The notes under the pieces are model-generated. The model did no database searches and was not told the origin of the DNA. It worked only from the letters and a program-made list of their open reading frames with translations. The position numbers and the translations under genes are program-made. From CTSoil-075 sp964292325 (GTDB taxonomy: Bacteria; Bacillota; Negativicutes; DSM-13327): a DNA stretch of 9,547 bases. The stretch covers positions 1 to 9,547 of the forward strand of contig CAXYVG010000121.1 of assembly GCA_964292325.1 (NCBI GenBank), in the 5' to 3' direction. Each line of letters begins with the position of its first letter. The stretch's first letter is position 1. Below are positions 1-6,645 of this stretch, one piece after another.

Positions 1-114
1 CTGTTTGCTTTGATTACATGAAATCGTACTGGCAAAGTTATTCAATGCACTAACGGTAGTCTGCTCCATACCTAATATATCTTCTAATTGCATCAATTCT
101 TTTGATGATAACAT
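1..114 (-). CDS. Small protein, possibly CotF-like spore coat protein (N-terminal part, cut by window edge)
   Basis: Only the first 38 codons are in the window; the reading frame is open to base 1. The peptide starts MLSSKELMQLEDILGMEQT and continues with an amphipathic helix ending in SCNQSKQ. The start is well defined: an AAAGGAGGG ribosome site at 121-129 lies 6 nt before the ATG. The pattern of a short N-terminus, a helix with a 'LxxLEDxLxxEQ' look, then 'LNNFA' and a second helix start resembles the small CotF-type or ferritin-like coat proteins of spore-forming Firmicutes, in which two helices form a bundle. This is family resemblance judged by eye and the missing C-terminal part could change it. 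The gene lies 3' of the regulator terminator at 208-239, so it is probably transcribed separately, with its promoter somewhere in 130-207. No convincing sigma-A box is visible there. Confidence 0.6.
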   Translation of the reverse strand, partial: MLSSKELMQLEDILGMEQTTVSALNNFASTISCNQSKQ

Positions 115-207
115 ACGACTCCCTCCTTTCTAATTGTTTTAGCCGCGCTCATTCTAGGTTGTACAATCTATCAGCAGAATATACAATCACTGGCACGAGG
201 GTGTGAA

Positions 208-239
208 AAATCCGTCTGACAAAACTGTCAAACGGATTT
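208..239 (-). terminator. Intrinsic terminator of the lytS-lytTR operon
   Basis: Bases 208-221 pair with 226-239: a 5-bp upper stem (217-221 with 226-230), one C/A mismatch (216/231) and an 8-bp lower stem (208-215 with 232-239), closed by a 4-nt loop. Read on the minus strand the hairpin is followed by a run of five T (206-210 complement, partly within the stem base). It begins 23 nt after the stop of the response-regulator gene and separates it from the gene starting at 114. Confidence 0.85.
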
Positions 240-261
240 ATATTGGCCAAGAATGAGCCTC

Positions 262-1020
262 TCATTTTAGCCCTAGCATTTCTTTGATTTCTTTAATCTG
301 ACTTTTACTTACTGGTATTTCAGCACCTTGGTCACCTTCGACTTTTAGCCAATATGTCCCTTTAAACCACGGTACTACTTCTTTGACTTTATCCATATTG
401 ACAATATAGCTTTTGTGTACTCGTACCAAATTGGTACTGCATAATCTCGCTTCTAATTCTGTAAGTGTGCCACTATAATCAAATTCTCCATCGGTAGTCA
501 CTACGTTCACAATACCTTTTTGGGCATATGCATAGATCAGATCATCATAATGAACCATAATAAATTTGCCATTCTTCTCAAGTGGTAGTTTTTGTATCAT
601 TATTTTATTTTTATGTAGTGCACTGTCAATCTGGTTAACGGCTGCTAACCACTCATCTGGCCGATAATTTTTCAGGCGTTCAACTGTCAAATGAATGCGT
701 TCCTGCTCAAATGGCTTTAAAATATAATCGATAGCACCGACCTCAAAAGCTTTTACCGCATATTCATCATAAGCTGTCGCAAAAACAATTAATGTGTTCG
801 GGACTACCGTACGTAATATAGAAGCCGTTTCTAAACCATCCATTCCGCGCATTTGTACATCTAAGAAAATCACATCGGGTTTTAACTGGGCGGCCATACC
901 AATGGCAGTAGCACCACTATCAGCTTCGCCCACTATTTCAATATCACTTTCCAAAGACAAGAGATATTTTAATTCATCACGAGCTGGACTTTCATCATCA
1001 ACACTCAAAATACTAAGCAT
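262..1020 (-). CDS. LytTR-family response regulator (partner of the adjacent LytS-type kinase)
   Basis: This is a 252-aa cytoplasmic DNA-binding regulator with an N-terminal CheY-like receiver (about 1-120) and a C-terminal LytTR domain (about 145-250). Receiver landmarks are visible: acidic pair D8/D9, phospho-acceptor D54 in IFLDVQM, T82 in FATAYDE, and K102 in the LKPF turn. The LytTR part shows the usual 'LIYAYAQKGIVNV' and 'LVRVHKSYIVNMDKV' segments. The start at 1020 is preferred over the in-frame ATG at 1035: it has a G-rich ribosome site (GGGGGCG) a few bases upstream and gives the family-typical start MLSILSVDDE, while 1035 has little upstream. With this start the gene overlaps the kinase stop by 8 nt (ATGCTTAG), a sign of translational coupling. 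In LytS/LytTR pairs the kinase phosphorylates the receiver and LytTR dimers bind promoter direct repeats. The target genes cannot be read from this window. Confidence 0.93.
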   Translation of the reverse strand: MLSILSVDDESPARDELKYLLSLESDIEIVGEADSGATAIGMAAQLKPDVIFLDVQMRGMDGLETASILRTVVPNTLIVFATAYDEYAVKAFEVGAIDYILKPFEQERIHLTVERLKNYRPDEWLAAVNQIDSALHKNKIMIQKLPLEKNGKFIMVHYDDLIYAYAQKGIVNVVTTDGEFDYSGTLTELEARLCSTNLVRVHKSYIVNMDKVKEVVPWFKGTYWLKVEGDQGAEIPVSKSQIKEIKEMLGLK

Positions 1021-2722
1021 ACTCTTCGCCCCCATCTCGCACTCGTTTCGGTATCCGCAATGTTACCGTTGTCCCACTGCCAAGTATACTAGAAATGCTT
1101 ACACCATATTCCGCTCCATACTGCCCTCGTAAACGTTCATGCACATTAGATAAACCAATCCCTTCGGCGCAAGGCACTGCAATTGGGCAATTTGCACCGG
1201 TATTCATACCCACGCCATCATCTATAATCGTGATCACAATATCTTGCTGCTGTTCTACCGCCCGTATTGTAATACGCCCACCATCTTCCTTAGGCTGTAA
1301 TCCATGTTTAATCGAATTTTCCACCAGTGGTTGAATCGTCAAAAATGGAATTAAATATTTTCCCAGTTCTGGGGCAATCTCCTCTACAATCATCAATTTT
1401 TCACCATGTCGAGCCTTCTCAATGGTCAGATAAGAGCGTACCTGGGCCAATTCTTCATCAATTGTAATATCGCGTCCCGTATTATGTAGGGTATACCGAA
1501 ACATAGAGCCAAGTTTAATCAATAGTTCCCTTGCCAGATCCGGTTTTGTGCGCACCAATGATGTGATGGTATTGAGCGTATTAAACAAGAAATGGGGATT
1601 AATCTGCGCATATAGAGCTTTTAGCTCCGATCTGACGACAAGTTTGGCCTGACGATCAATCTCGGTCAATTCTAACTGCGTAGAAAATAAATGAGCTACA
1701 CCAGAGGCAAATACCACATCGGCCTGTCCAATCGCACTTGTCCGTGTATAATACAGTTTTAATGCGCCAATAACATGATCGGCTCGTTTTAAGGGAACTA
1801 CAATGGCACTTGCCAATTTACAATTCGTACACAGGCAACCAATTTCAGCATTGTTTTGTGCAATATACACTTCTCCACTCAATAGCACTCGCCTTGTAGA
1901 ATTGGTAAGTCCTATGGTACCACCAGGAGAATGATGCGGTGCTTCTACTCCGATAAAGGCCAATACCTGATCCGTATTCGTAATAGAGACCGCATCATAG
2001 CCCCCTGCATCATAAATAATTTGTACTGTTGCCTGGGCAGTGCTGCGATCCAGTCCATGCCGTAAATAAGGCAGGGTTTTCGTTGCAATATCAAGAGCCT
2101 TATGAGATTGCTCAGCCCCTACTTGTTCCTGCGTATACATAGCCGTTTTAATAATCAGCATAAAAATGGCAATTCCCAGCGAGTTAACCACGATCATTGG
2201 CATTGCGATCGCATGAACCAATTCTAGTGCCAAATCATAAGGACGAGCCGTTAACAATATAATTCCCATCTGCATGATTTCCCCTACAATGCCAGCAATC
2301 AATGCAATCCACCAAGGAATCATTTTATCTGGATAATATCGATGAACAATTCCTGCAAGCAGCCCTTCACAAACATTAGCAAGTCCACAAGAAAAAGCAG
2401 TAAAACCACCTAATAAAAACCGATGTCCACCGGCAATTACCCCCGCGGAAACGCCCATCAAAGGACCACCAATTAATCCCGCCGCCATAACACCGATCAC
2501 ACGAGAATTCGCCAGTGCATCACCTATCGGAATTCCCGAGTAAGTACCTACAATACCGATCAAACCAAATATAATAGTGATTGCCGCCCGTTCACCTATA
2601 CTTCCTCGGCGATAAACCATGCGCCTAAAAATAGCAAACTGGGATAATAGAAACGCTAAGGTAGCGGCAACGCTCATTCGCTCTATCATCTCCCATAATA
2701 AATCACTATTGATATGTATCAC
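1013..2722 (-). CDS. LytS/BtsS-type membrane sensor histidine kinase (5TM-LYT, GAF, His_kinase, HATPase)
   Basis: A 569-aa sensor kinase. Residues about 12-195 are a multi-span membrane sensor of the 5TM-5TMR_LYT type (NSRVIGVMAAGLIGGP is characteristic). About 205-350 is a GAF-like domain containing a C-L-C-T-N-C cluster (C296, C298, C301). About 360-440 is the LytS-class phospho-acceptor region with H377 in NPHFLFNTLN. About 455-560 is the HATPase domain with the N-box PLVENSIKHG (N469), DDGVGM (501-506) and GIGLSNVHERL (521-531). The start codon is GTG at 2722; an in-frame TGA stop just upstream excludes a longer protein, and the MIHxxSDLL start fits relatives. The ribosome site is weak (ATGAG abutting the GTG), and galE ends only 19 nt upstream, so translation may depend on coupling to galE. 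Relatives sense pyruvate (BtsS, YpdA) or membrane/cell-wall state (LytS); the ligand here is unknown. Confidence 0.93.
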   Translation of the reverse strand: MIHINSDLLWEMIERMSVAATLAFLLSQFAIFRRMVYRRGSIGERAAITIIFGLIGIVGTYSGIPIGDALANSRVIGVMAAGLIGGPLMGVSAGVIAGGHRFLLGGFTAFSCGLANVCEGLLAGIVHRYYPDKMIPWWIALIAGIVGEIMQMGIILLTARPYDLALELVHAIAMPMIVVNSLGIAIFMLIIKTAMYTQEQVGAEQSHKALDIATKTLPYLRHGLDRSTAQATVQIIYDAGGYDAVSITNTDQVLAFIGVEAPHHSPGGTIGLTNSTRRVLLSGEVYIAQNNAEIGCLCTNCKLASAIVVPLKRADHVIGALKLYYTRTSAIGQADVVFASGVAHLFSTQLELTEIDRQAKLVVRSELKALYAQINPHFLFNTLNTITSLVRTKPDLARELLIKLGSMFRYTLHNTGRDITIDEELAQVRSYLTIEKARHGEKLMIVEEIAPELGKYLIPFLTIQPLVENSIKHGLQPKEDGGRITIRAVEQQQDIVITIIDDGVGMNTGANCPIAVPCAEGIGLSNVHERLRGQYGAEYGVSISSILGSGTTVTLRIPKRVRDGGEEYA

Positions 2723-2741
2723 CTCATTTCATCGATCGCCC

Positions 2742-3731
2742 TCATTCACTATATCCATTGACATGAGACTGATGCCATTTCCAAGCATCGCTAATAATTT
2801 GCTGAATGGAGGTCCGTGTTGGCTGCCATCCTAATATCTGTTTGGCTTTTTTTGATGAAGCAATGAGTGTACTAGGATCCCCTGCTCTTCGTTGTCCCAT
2901 TTTGGCAGGAATGGCATGATTCGTCACTGCTCTTGCCGCCTCGATAATTTCCTTTACGGAAAATCCTTGGCTACTACCAAGATTAAATATATTACTTTCG
3001 CCTTGTTTTTTCAAATAATCCATAGCGAGTATATGAGCTTCAATTAAATCCTCCACATGAATATAATCGCGAATGCAAGTACCATCTGGTGTCTGATAGT
3101 CATCACCAAAAACTGTAATGCATTCCCGTTTATTGAGTGCTACTTGTAATACTAACGGAATTAAATGCGTTTCCGGATCATGATCTTCACCAATTTCACC
3201 ATTTGTTCTTGCACCTGCGACATTAAAATAACGAAGAGATACAAATTTAATGCCATATGCAATATCGCACCATTTCATTATTTTTTCCATTGTTAATTTG
3301 GTTTCCCCATAGGCATTCGTAGGATTGGTCGGCATATCTTCGGTGATCGGAACTTGCTTAGGTTCACCATACGTCGCAGCCGTCGAGGAAAATACAATAT
3401 GTTTCACCGCAAATTCATTCATCACTTCGAGCAAAACCTGTGTACCATATACATTATTATTAAAATATTTAATTGGATTGGTCATCGATTCGCCGACAAT
3501 AGAGTTGGCCGCAAAGTGAATGACTCCTTCAATCTGTTCTTTGCTAAAAACCTCTCTCAAAAAATCTTTTTCTCGAATATCACCTTGATAAAAGCTAGCC
3601 TTTGGATGAATAGCCTCTTGGTGCCCTGTTTGCAAACTATCTACTACCACTACTTTATATCCTTTATCTAGCAATTGATACACTGCATGTGAACCGATGT
3701 AACCTGCACCACCTAATACTAAAACACTCAT
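2742..3731 (-). CDS. galE: UDP-glucose 4-epimerase
   Basis: A 329-aa cytosolic short-chain dehydrogenase-type enzyme that interconverts UDP-glucose and UDP-galactose using bound NAD. It serves galactose use (Leloir pathway) and provides UDP-galactose for surface polysaccharides. The N-terminal Rossmann motif GGAGYIGSH (7-15) binds NAD. The catalytic set is visible: FSSTAATYG (114-122, T117 at the usual Ser/Thr position) and Y141-x3-K145 in NAYGETK. 'SLRYFNVAGA', 'TPDGTCIRDYIHVEDL' and 'NLGSSQGFSV' are all family signatures, and the length is normal. The start has an AGGAGG ribosome site at 3740-3745 with 8-nt spacing. Other gal genes are absent nearby; instead galE is followed after 19 nt by the sensor kinase, so the three genes probably share a transcript. 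The 52-nt gap to the upstream metal-transporter gene shows no clear terminator. Confidence 0.97.
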   Translation of the reverse strand: MSVLVLGGAGYIGSHAVYQLLDKGYKVVVVDSLQTGHQEAIHPKASFYQGDIREKDFLREVFSKEQIEGVIHFAANSIVGESMTNPIKYFNNNVYGTQVLLEVMNEFAVKHIVFSSTAATYGEPKQVPITEDMPTNPTNAYGETKLTMEKIMKWCDIAYGIKFVSLRYFNVAGARTNGEIGEDHDPETHLIPLVLQVALNKRECITVFGDDYQTPDGTCIRDYIHVEDLIEAHILAMDYLKKQGESNIFNLGSSQGFSVKEIIEAARAVTNHAIPAKMGQRRAGDPSTLIASSKKAKQILGWQPTRTSIQQIISDAWKWHQSHVNGYSE

Positions 3732-3783
3732 GTTATAAACCTCCTGTTATTTTTCGCGTTCCATCACCAATACTGGCAATATA

Positions 3784-4479
3784 TTAAGATAATAATTTTG
3801 CTATAAAATAAGCAGCACCAGCAGCAATGCCACCAATAAAAGTTGTTTGCAAAGCACTATACCATGGTTTTGTCCCCAAGAAATAGCCTTTCATATATCC
3901 AAAGATAAATAACGCGATAATGGTTACTGTAACAGACCATAATAAAGCACTATGTCCATCCGTAAGGATCATATAGGGTAATAAAGGCACGATCCCTCCT
4001 AGTACGTACGAACCTGCAATCGTACCAGCACTAGTAACGGCCCGTTTAGGATCAGGCTCTTCTAGTCCCAGTTCAAATTTCATCATAAAATCGACCATGA
4101 TTTCAGGATTCTTTTTTAACGCTTCTACGATTGGCCGACTGTCCGTCGAGGAAATTTCATAGGAATGAAAAATATCAATAATTTCCTGTTCTTCATCGGC
4201 TAATCGATACTTCATTTCTTGTTGTTCTCGAAATCGTTCATTTGTATAGTGCTCATTTTCACTACGTGCCGCCAAATAGCCACCTAGTCCCATGGCAATC
4301 GAACCCGCTGCAATTTCAGCAATCCCAGCAGTTACAACGATTGTCGTTGCATCCACCACGCCCGATAGACCAGCCGCAAGAGCAAACGGCACCGTCAGTC
4401 CATCAGACATACCAATCACAATATCTTTTACTACATCAGACGATGTAAAATGATGTTCTTTATGTCGTTTATATTCCAT
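3784..4479 (-). CDS. VIT1/CCC1-family iron/manganese transporter
   Basis: A 231-aa inner-membrane protein of the VIT/CCC1 family, whose members move Fe2+ and Mn2+ out of the cytosol (in plants and yeast into the vacuole), probably in exchange for protons. About five membrane segments are visible: about 20-40, 45-70, 145-170, 174-196 and 208-230. A charged cytosolic helical insert spans about 72-140. The family motif MSDGLTVPFALAAGLSG carries D26, and M63 lies in IAMGLGG. The insert has E85, E88, E96, E99 and M132-M133-x2-E136, matching the spacing of the metal-binding residues I recall from the plant VIT1 structure. The start at 4479 is chosen because AAGGAG (4489-4494) lies 9 nt upstream and the protein then begins MEYKRHKEHH. 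An in-frame extension to 4530 has no ribosome site and would add an AT-rich basic leader. The gene is divergent from the DUF4405-like gene. Substrate choice between iron and manganese cannot be read from the sequence. Confidence 0.94.
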   Translation of the reverse strand: MEYKRHKEHHFTSSDVVKDIVIGMSDGLTVPFALAAGLSGVVDATTIVVTAGIAEIAAGSIAMGLGGYLAARSENEHYTNERFREQQEMKYRLADEEQEIIDIFHSYEISSTDSRPIVEALKKNPEIMVDFMMKFELGLEEPDPKRAVTSAGTIAGSYVLGGIVPLLPYMILTDGHSALLWSVTVTIIALFIFGYMKGYFLGTKPWYSALQTTFIGGIAAGAAYFIAKLLS

Positions 4480-4514
4480 AGTATTGATCTCCTTAAAAAA
4501 TGTATTTTTCTTTA

Positions 4515-4543
4515 TATATATAGATATCACTAATTTTTCTTAA
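4515..4543 (-). promoter_or_regulatory. Possible sigma-A promoter for the VIT-family gene
   Basis: On the minus strand TTAAGA (4538-4543) and TATATA (4515-4520) are separated by 17 nt, each box agreeing with consensus at 4 of 6 positions. They lie just upstream of the ribosome site at 4489-4494, which would leave a very short leader. The region is almost pure A/T, so such matches arise easily by chance; this is a weak call. Confidence 0.3.
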
Positions 4544-4606
4544 AAGCAATCGTCGTGGCTGGGATATATATCTATCAATACATTCTCTTTACCTCATAAT
4601 ATTCCT

Positions 4607-4636
4607 TTCGAAATACTAATAATAATATGATATAAT
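4607..4636 (+). promoter_or_regulatory. Extended -10 promoter for the DUF4405-like gene
   Basis: A perfect TATAAT at 4631-4636 is preceded by TGA (4628-4630), giving an extended -10 element (TG-n-TATAAT). The best -35 is poor (TTCGAA at 4607-4612, 18-nt spacer), as is usual for extended -10 promoters. Transcription would start near 4643, leaving a leader of about 37 nt that includes the AGGAGGG ribosome site (4666-4672). Confidence 0.6.
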
Positions 4637-4679
4637 GCATGGATACGTTTATTTTCAAATAACATAGGAGGGAATCAAT

Positions 4680-5054
4680 ATGTTTTCTAAAGCAGATAAA
4701 AACTTTTTTCTAGATACGATCTTATTTATTATAGCAGGGGTTTGCCTACTATCTGGGCTTTTCTTATTCTTTAAACCAACAATTTTATTATCGCTCTTCA
4801 CTGGCATCAACATCAAAGTCCTACATGAATGGATTGGACTTTTATTTACGTTGCTACTTCTAGTACATTGGATTTTACATATAGATTGGGTCAGACTCAT
4901 GACAAAGAGTATCCGATCTACAAAAAGTAAATCCATTATCGCATTATCAATGGTATTACTCTCCATCATAATATGTGCTATCATTTTGCAACTTGCCCCA
5001 GCACCAAAAATGCCTAATAACACTAAAGGTACTCCCCCTACGCAACAACAATAA
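4680..5054 (+). CDS. DUF4405-like small membrane protein, possible haem-binding
   Basis: A 124-aa integral membrane protein and the only plus-strand gene here. Three membrane helices are visible: about 9-31, 46-67 and 84-106, followed by a short polar tail rich in P, T and Q. The second helix begins LHEWIG and ends LVHWILHIDW, so H49, H63 and H67 lie at or in the membrane. This layout fits DUF4405, a family compared with cytochrome b-type haem membrane proteins. H49 and H63 are 14 positions apart on one helix, a spacing also used by haem ligands in cytochrome b. Haem binding is inference. The start is firm: AGGAGGG (4666-4672) with 7-nt spacing and a good promoter. The gene is monocistronic, bounded by the hairpin at 5071-5120. 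It diverges from the VIT-type metal transporter across a 200-nt spacer. Function is unknown. Confidence 0.85.
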   Translation: MFSKADKNFFLDTILFIIAGVCLLSGLFLFFKPTILLSLFTGINIKVLHEWIGLLFTLLLLVHWILHIDWVRLMTKSIRSTKSKSIIALSMVLLSIIICAIILQLAPAPKMPNNTKGTPPTQQQ

Positions 5055-5070
5055 TATTTCTTTTACAATT

Positions 5071-5120
5071 AATAAGCAGAGCACTAAATGGCATTATATC
5101 CATTTAGTGCTCTGTTTATT
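5071..5120. terminator. Bidirectional intrinsic terminator between convergent genes
   Basis: A perfect 15-bp stem (5077-5091 with 5100-5114) with an 8-nt loop extends by six more A/T or G-U pairs (5071-5076 with 5115-5120), giving about 21 bp. A T-rich stretch follows on the plus strand (TTTATTTCAT), and the minus strand reads CTTATTAATT after the hairpin. It lies 16 nt after the stop of the plus-strand DUF4405-like gene and 12 nt after the stop of the minus-strand phoH gene, so it can end both transcripts. Confidence 0.88.
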
Positions 5121-5132
5121 TCATATCACAAA

Positions 5133-6521
5133 TTACAATCTCATCGCAGCCTCTGCAGCAAGAGCTGATCTTTCGCATTCTTCTGGTAGCATAGTTACCT
5201 GAAAGCACAGTTTAGAGCCCATCATTTTTTCACTCGCATAACTAAGTCCATTAGATTGACCATCCAGAAGCGGATTATCGATTTGCGCTGGATCACCAAG
5301 TAGAATCATTTTGGTGCCTAAACCCGGGCGAGTCAGTACTGCTTTTGCTTGGCGCGGGGTAGAATTTTGCATTTCATCAAACATGACCCAATATTTTTGC
5401 AGTGATCGTCCTCGCTGGTAAGCTAATGCTTCTGTTTTAATAATATTTTTCTCAAACAGCATATTAACCGTTTCTTCAGTTTGCGCAATCTCTTTGTCTT
5501 CCACTAACGAAGCCCCTGACATCAGGGTAAATAAATTATCCTTAATGGCACGCATATAAGGTTCAATTTTTTCCGCCTCGGTCCCCGGAAGGTAACCAAT
5601 TCCTTCATCTAACATCGCATTCGGACGACAAATCAAGATATGCTGGTATTCCTTTGGGCGGCATTCCATATGCTTGTGTAGTCCAACTGCTAAGGAGTAT
5701 AGAGTTTTAGCTGTACCAGAGATCCCTTTTAAAATAACCAATGGTGCTTCTTCTGCACTCATCATCAGACATTCTTGCATAAAAATTTGTCCAATATTTC
5801 GTGGACTGATGCCAAACGGTTTACAATTTTTATATTTTAAGTGAACTACCTTTTTACCATCAAAACGTCCAAGGGCTGTATGACGATCGTTATCAGTAGA
5901 CTTAATCAGTAAAAATTGGTTGGTAACTAACGTGACAGGTACTAGTATATCAGTCATATTATCAAATACAAATAAGGCCGCAGGGTCTATACAGTTTTTC
6001 TCCTCTTCATGAAATGCATTCATCACTGCACTCGAAGCATATACCGTGATGCGCCCAGTATATTGCTCCTCCACACTTGAAACTTTATCATTGCGAAAAT
6101 CTTCCGCTTGGATTTTTAGTATGGATGATTTTACCCGCATATTGGTATCACGACTGACTAAGATGGCTTGTTGTCCATCTTCAATTAGTCCTTTACAGAT
6201 TTGAAGGATGCGGTTATCGGCATTATCTTTTCCCCAATAGGCGGGCATAACGGTAGCAGTATGATTGGACTCTAAAACGAGTATACCGCCATGTTCATTT
6301 ATAGGTACTCCCTCTAACAAATTACCTTTGCTTCGGAGATTATCAATGATACGGCTTACATGGCGACTATTATTGCCTCTTTCCGTTGCTTCTCTTTTAA
6401 ATTTGTCCAATTCTTCAATCACAACTTCAGGAATTAATACAATGTGTTCATTAAAAGCATACAGGGCATTCGGTGAGTGTAGTAAAACATTAGTGTCTAA
6501 GACATAATATTTTTTCAACAT
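5133..6521 (-). CDS. PIN-PhoH family ATPase (PhoH2-like, predicted RNA helicase/nuclease)
   Basis: A 462-aa cytoplasmic protein fusing an N-terminal PIN nuclease domain (about 4-150) to a C-terminal PhoH ATPase domain (about 235-455). The PIN acidic set is visible: D9 in VLDTNVLL, E36/E37 in VIEELDKFKRE, D102 in NADNRIL and D125 in SRDTN. The PhoH part has a P-loop G266-I-S-G-T-A-K-T273, 'ICRPNAMLDEGIGYLPG', Walker B MFDEMQN (D382, E383) and LGDPAQIDNPLLD (408-420). Mycobacterial PhoH2 proteins with this architecture unwind and cut RNA; B. subtilis YlaK is a relative of unknown role. The P-loop has Ala271 where the Gly before Lys is normally conserved, and Walker B has DEMQN instead of DEAQN. 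The start at 6521 has GAGGGGG (6525-6531) just upstream. No antitoxin-like gene precedes it; the upstream gene is DUF4127, 124 nt away. It ends at the shared terminator. Confidence 0.93.
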   Translation of the reverse strand: MLKKYYVLDTNVLLHSPNALYAFNEHIVLIPEVVIEELDKFKREATERGNNSRHVSRIIDNLRSKGNLLEGVPINEHGGILVLESNHTATVMPAYWGKDNADNRILQICKGLIEDGQQAILVSRDTNMRVKSSILKIQAEDFRNDKVSSVEEQYTGRITVYASSAVMNAFHEEEKNCIDPAALFVFDNMTDILVPVTLVTNQFLLIKSTDNDRHTALGRFDGKKVVHLKYKNCKPFGISPRNIGQIFMQECLMMSAEEAPLVILKGISGTAKTLYSLAVGLHKHMECRPKEYQHILICRPNAMLDEGIGYLPGTEAEKIEPYMRAIKDNLFTLMSGASLVEDKEIAQTEETVNMLFEKNIIKTEALAYQRGRSLQKYWVMFDEMQNSTPRQAKAVLTRPGLGTKMILLGDPAQIDNPLLDGQSNGLSYASEKMMGSKLCFQVTMLPEECERSALAAEAAMRL

Positions 6522-6540
6522 AATCCCCCTCTTATTGAGA

Positions 6541-6570
6541 ATATACTCTCCCTTTCAGTATATGCTATAC
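6541..6570. repeat. Nested short inverted repeats in the phoH leader region
   Basis: ATATACT (6541-6547) is repeated inverted as AGTATAT (6557-6563) across a 9-nt loop, and GTATA (6558-6562) is again inverted as TATAC (6566-6570) across 3 nt. On the minus strand this block ends 9 nt before the phoH ribosome site (6525-6531). It could be a weak leader hairpin or an operator; on the minus strand TATACT (6557-6562) also resembles a -10 box but has no good -35. AT-rich chance occurrence is quite possible. Confidence 0.3.
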
Positions 6571-6645
6571 GACCTACTCCTGAGTTATGAATTAATTAAT
6601 ATTATGTTAATGTTCTACGATTCATACCAACTAAATTTTTTCCCT

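Noticed and set aside
3732..3783. A terminator or promoter between the VIT-family gene and galE
   Set aside because: The partial palindrome CCAGTATTGG has no stable stem or T-run, and no -35/-10 pair with acceptable spacing was found.
4480..4530. An N-terminally extended VIT-family protein starting at 4530
   Set aside because: The added 17 residues come from AT-rich spacer with no ribosome site, while the ATG at 4479 has AAGGAG at good distance and fits the family N-terminus.
4513..4575. AT-rich inverted repeat (atagatat ... atatctat) as a metal-regulator operator
   Set aside because: Only 8 bp of pure A/T-type match about 40 nt apart; it does not resemble the Fur or MntR consensus and is expected by chance in this composition.
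4655..5023. An open frame of about 120 codons antisense to the DUF4405-like gene
   Set aside because: It has no ribosome site, no recognisable domain and mirrors the hydrophobic codons of the plus-strand gene, which itself has promoter, ribosome site and terminator.
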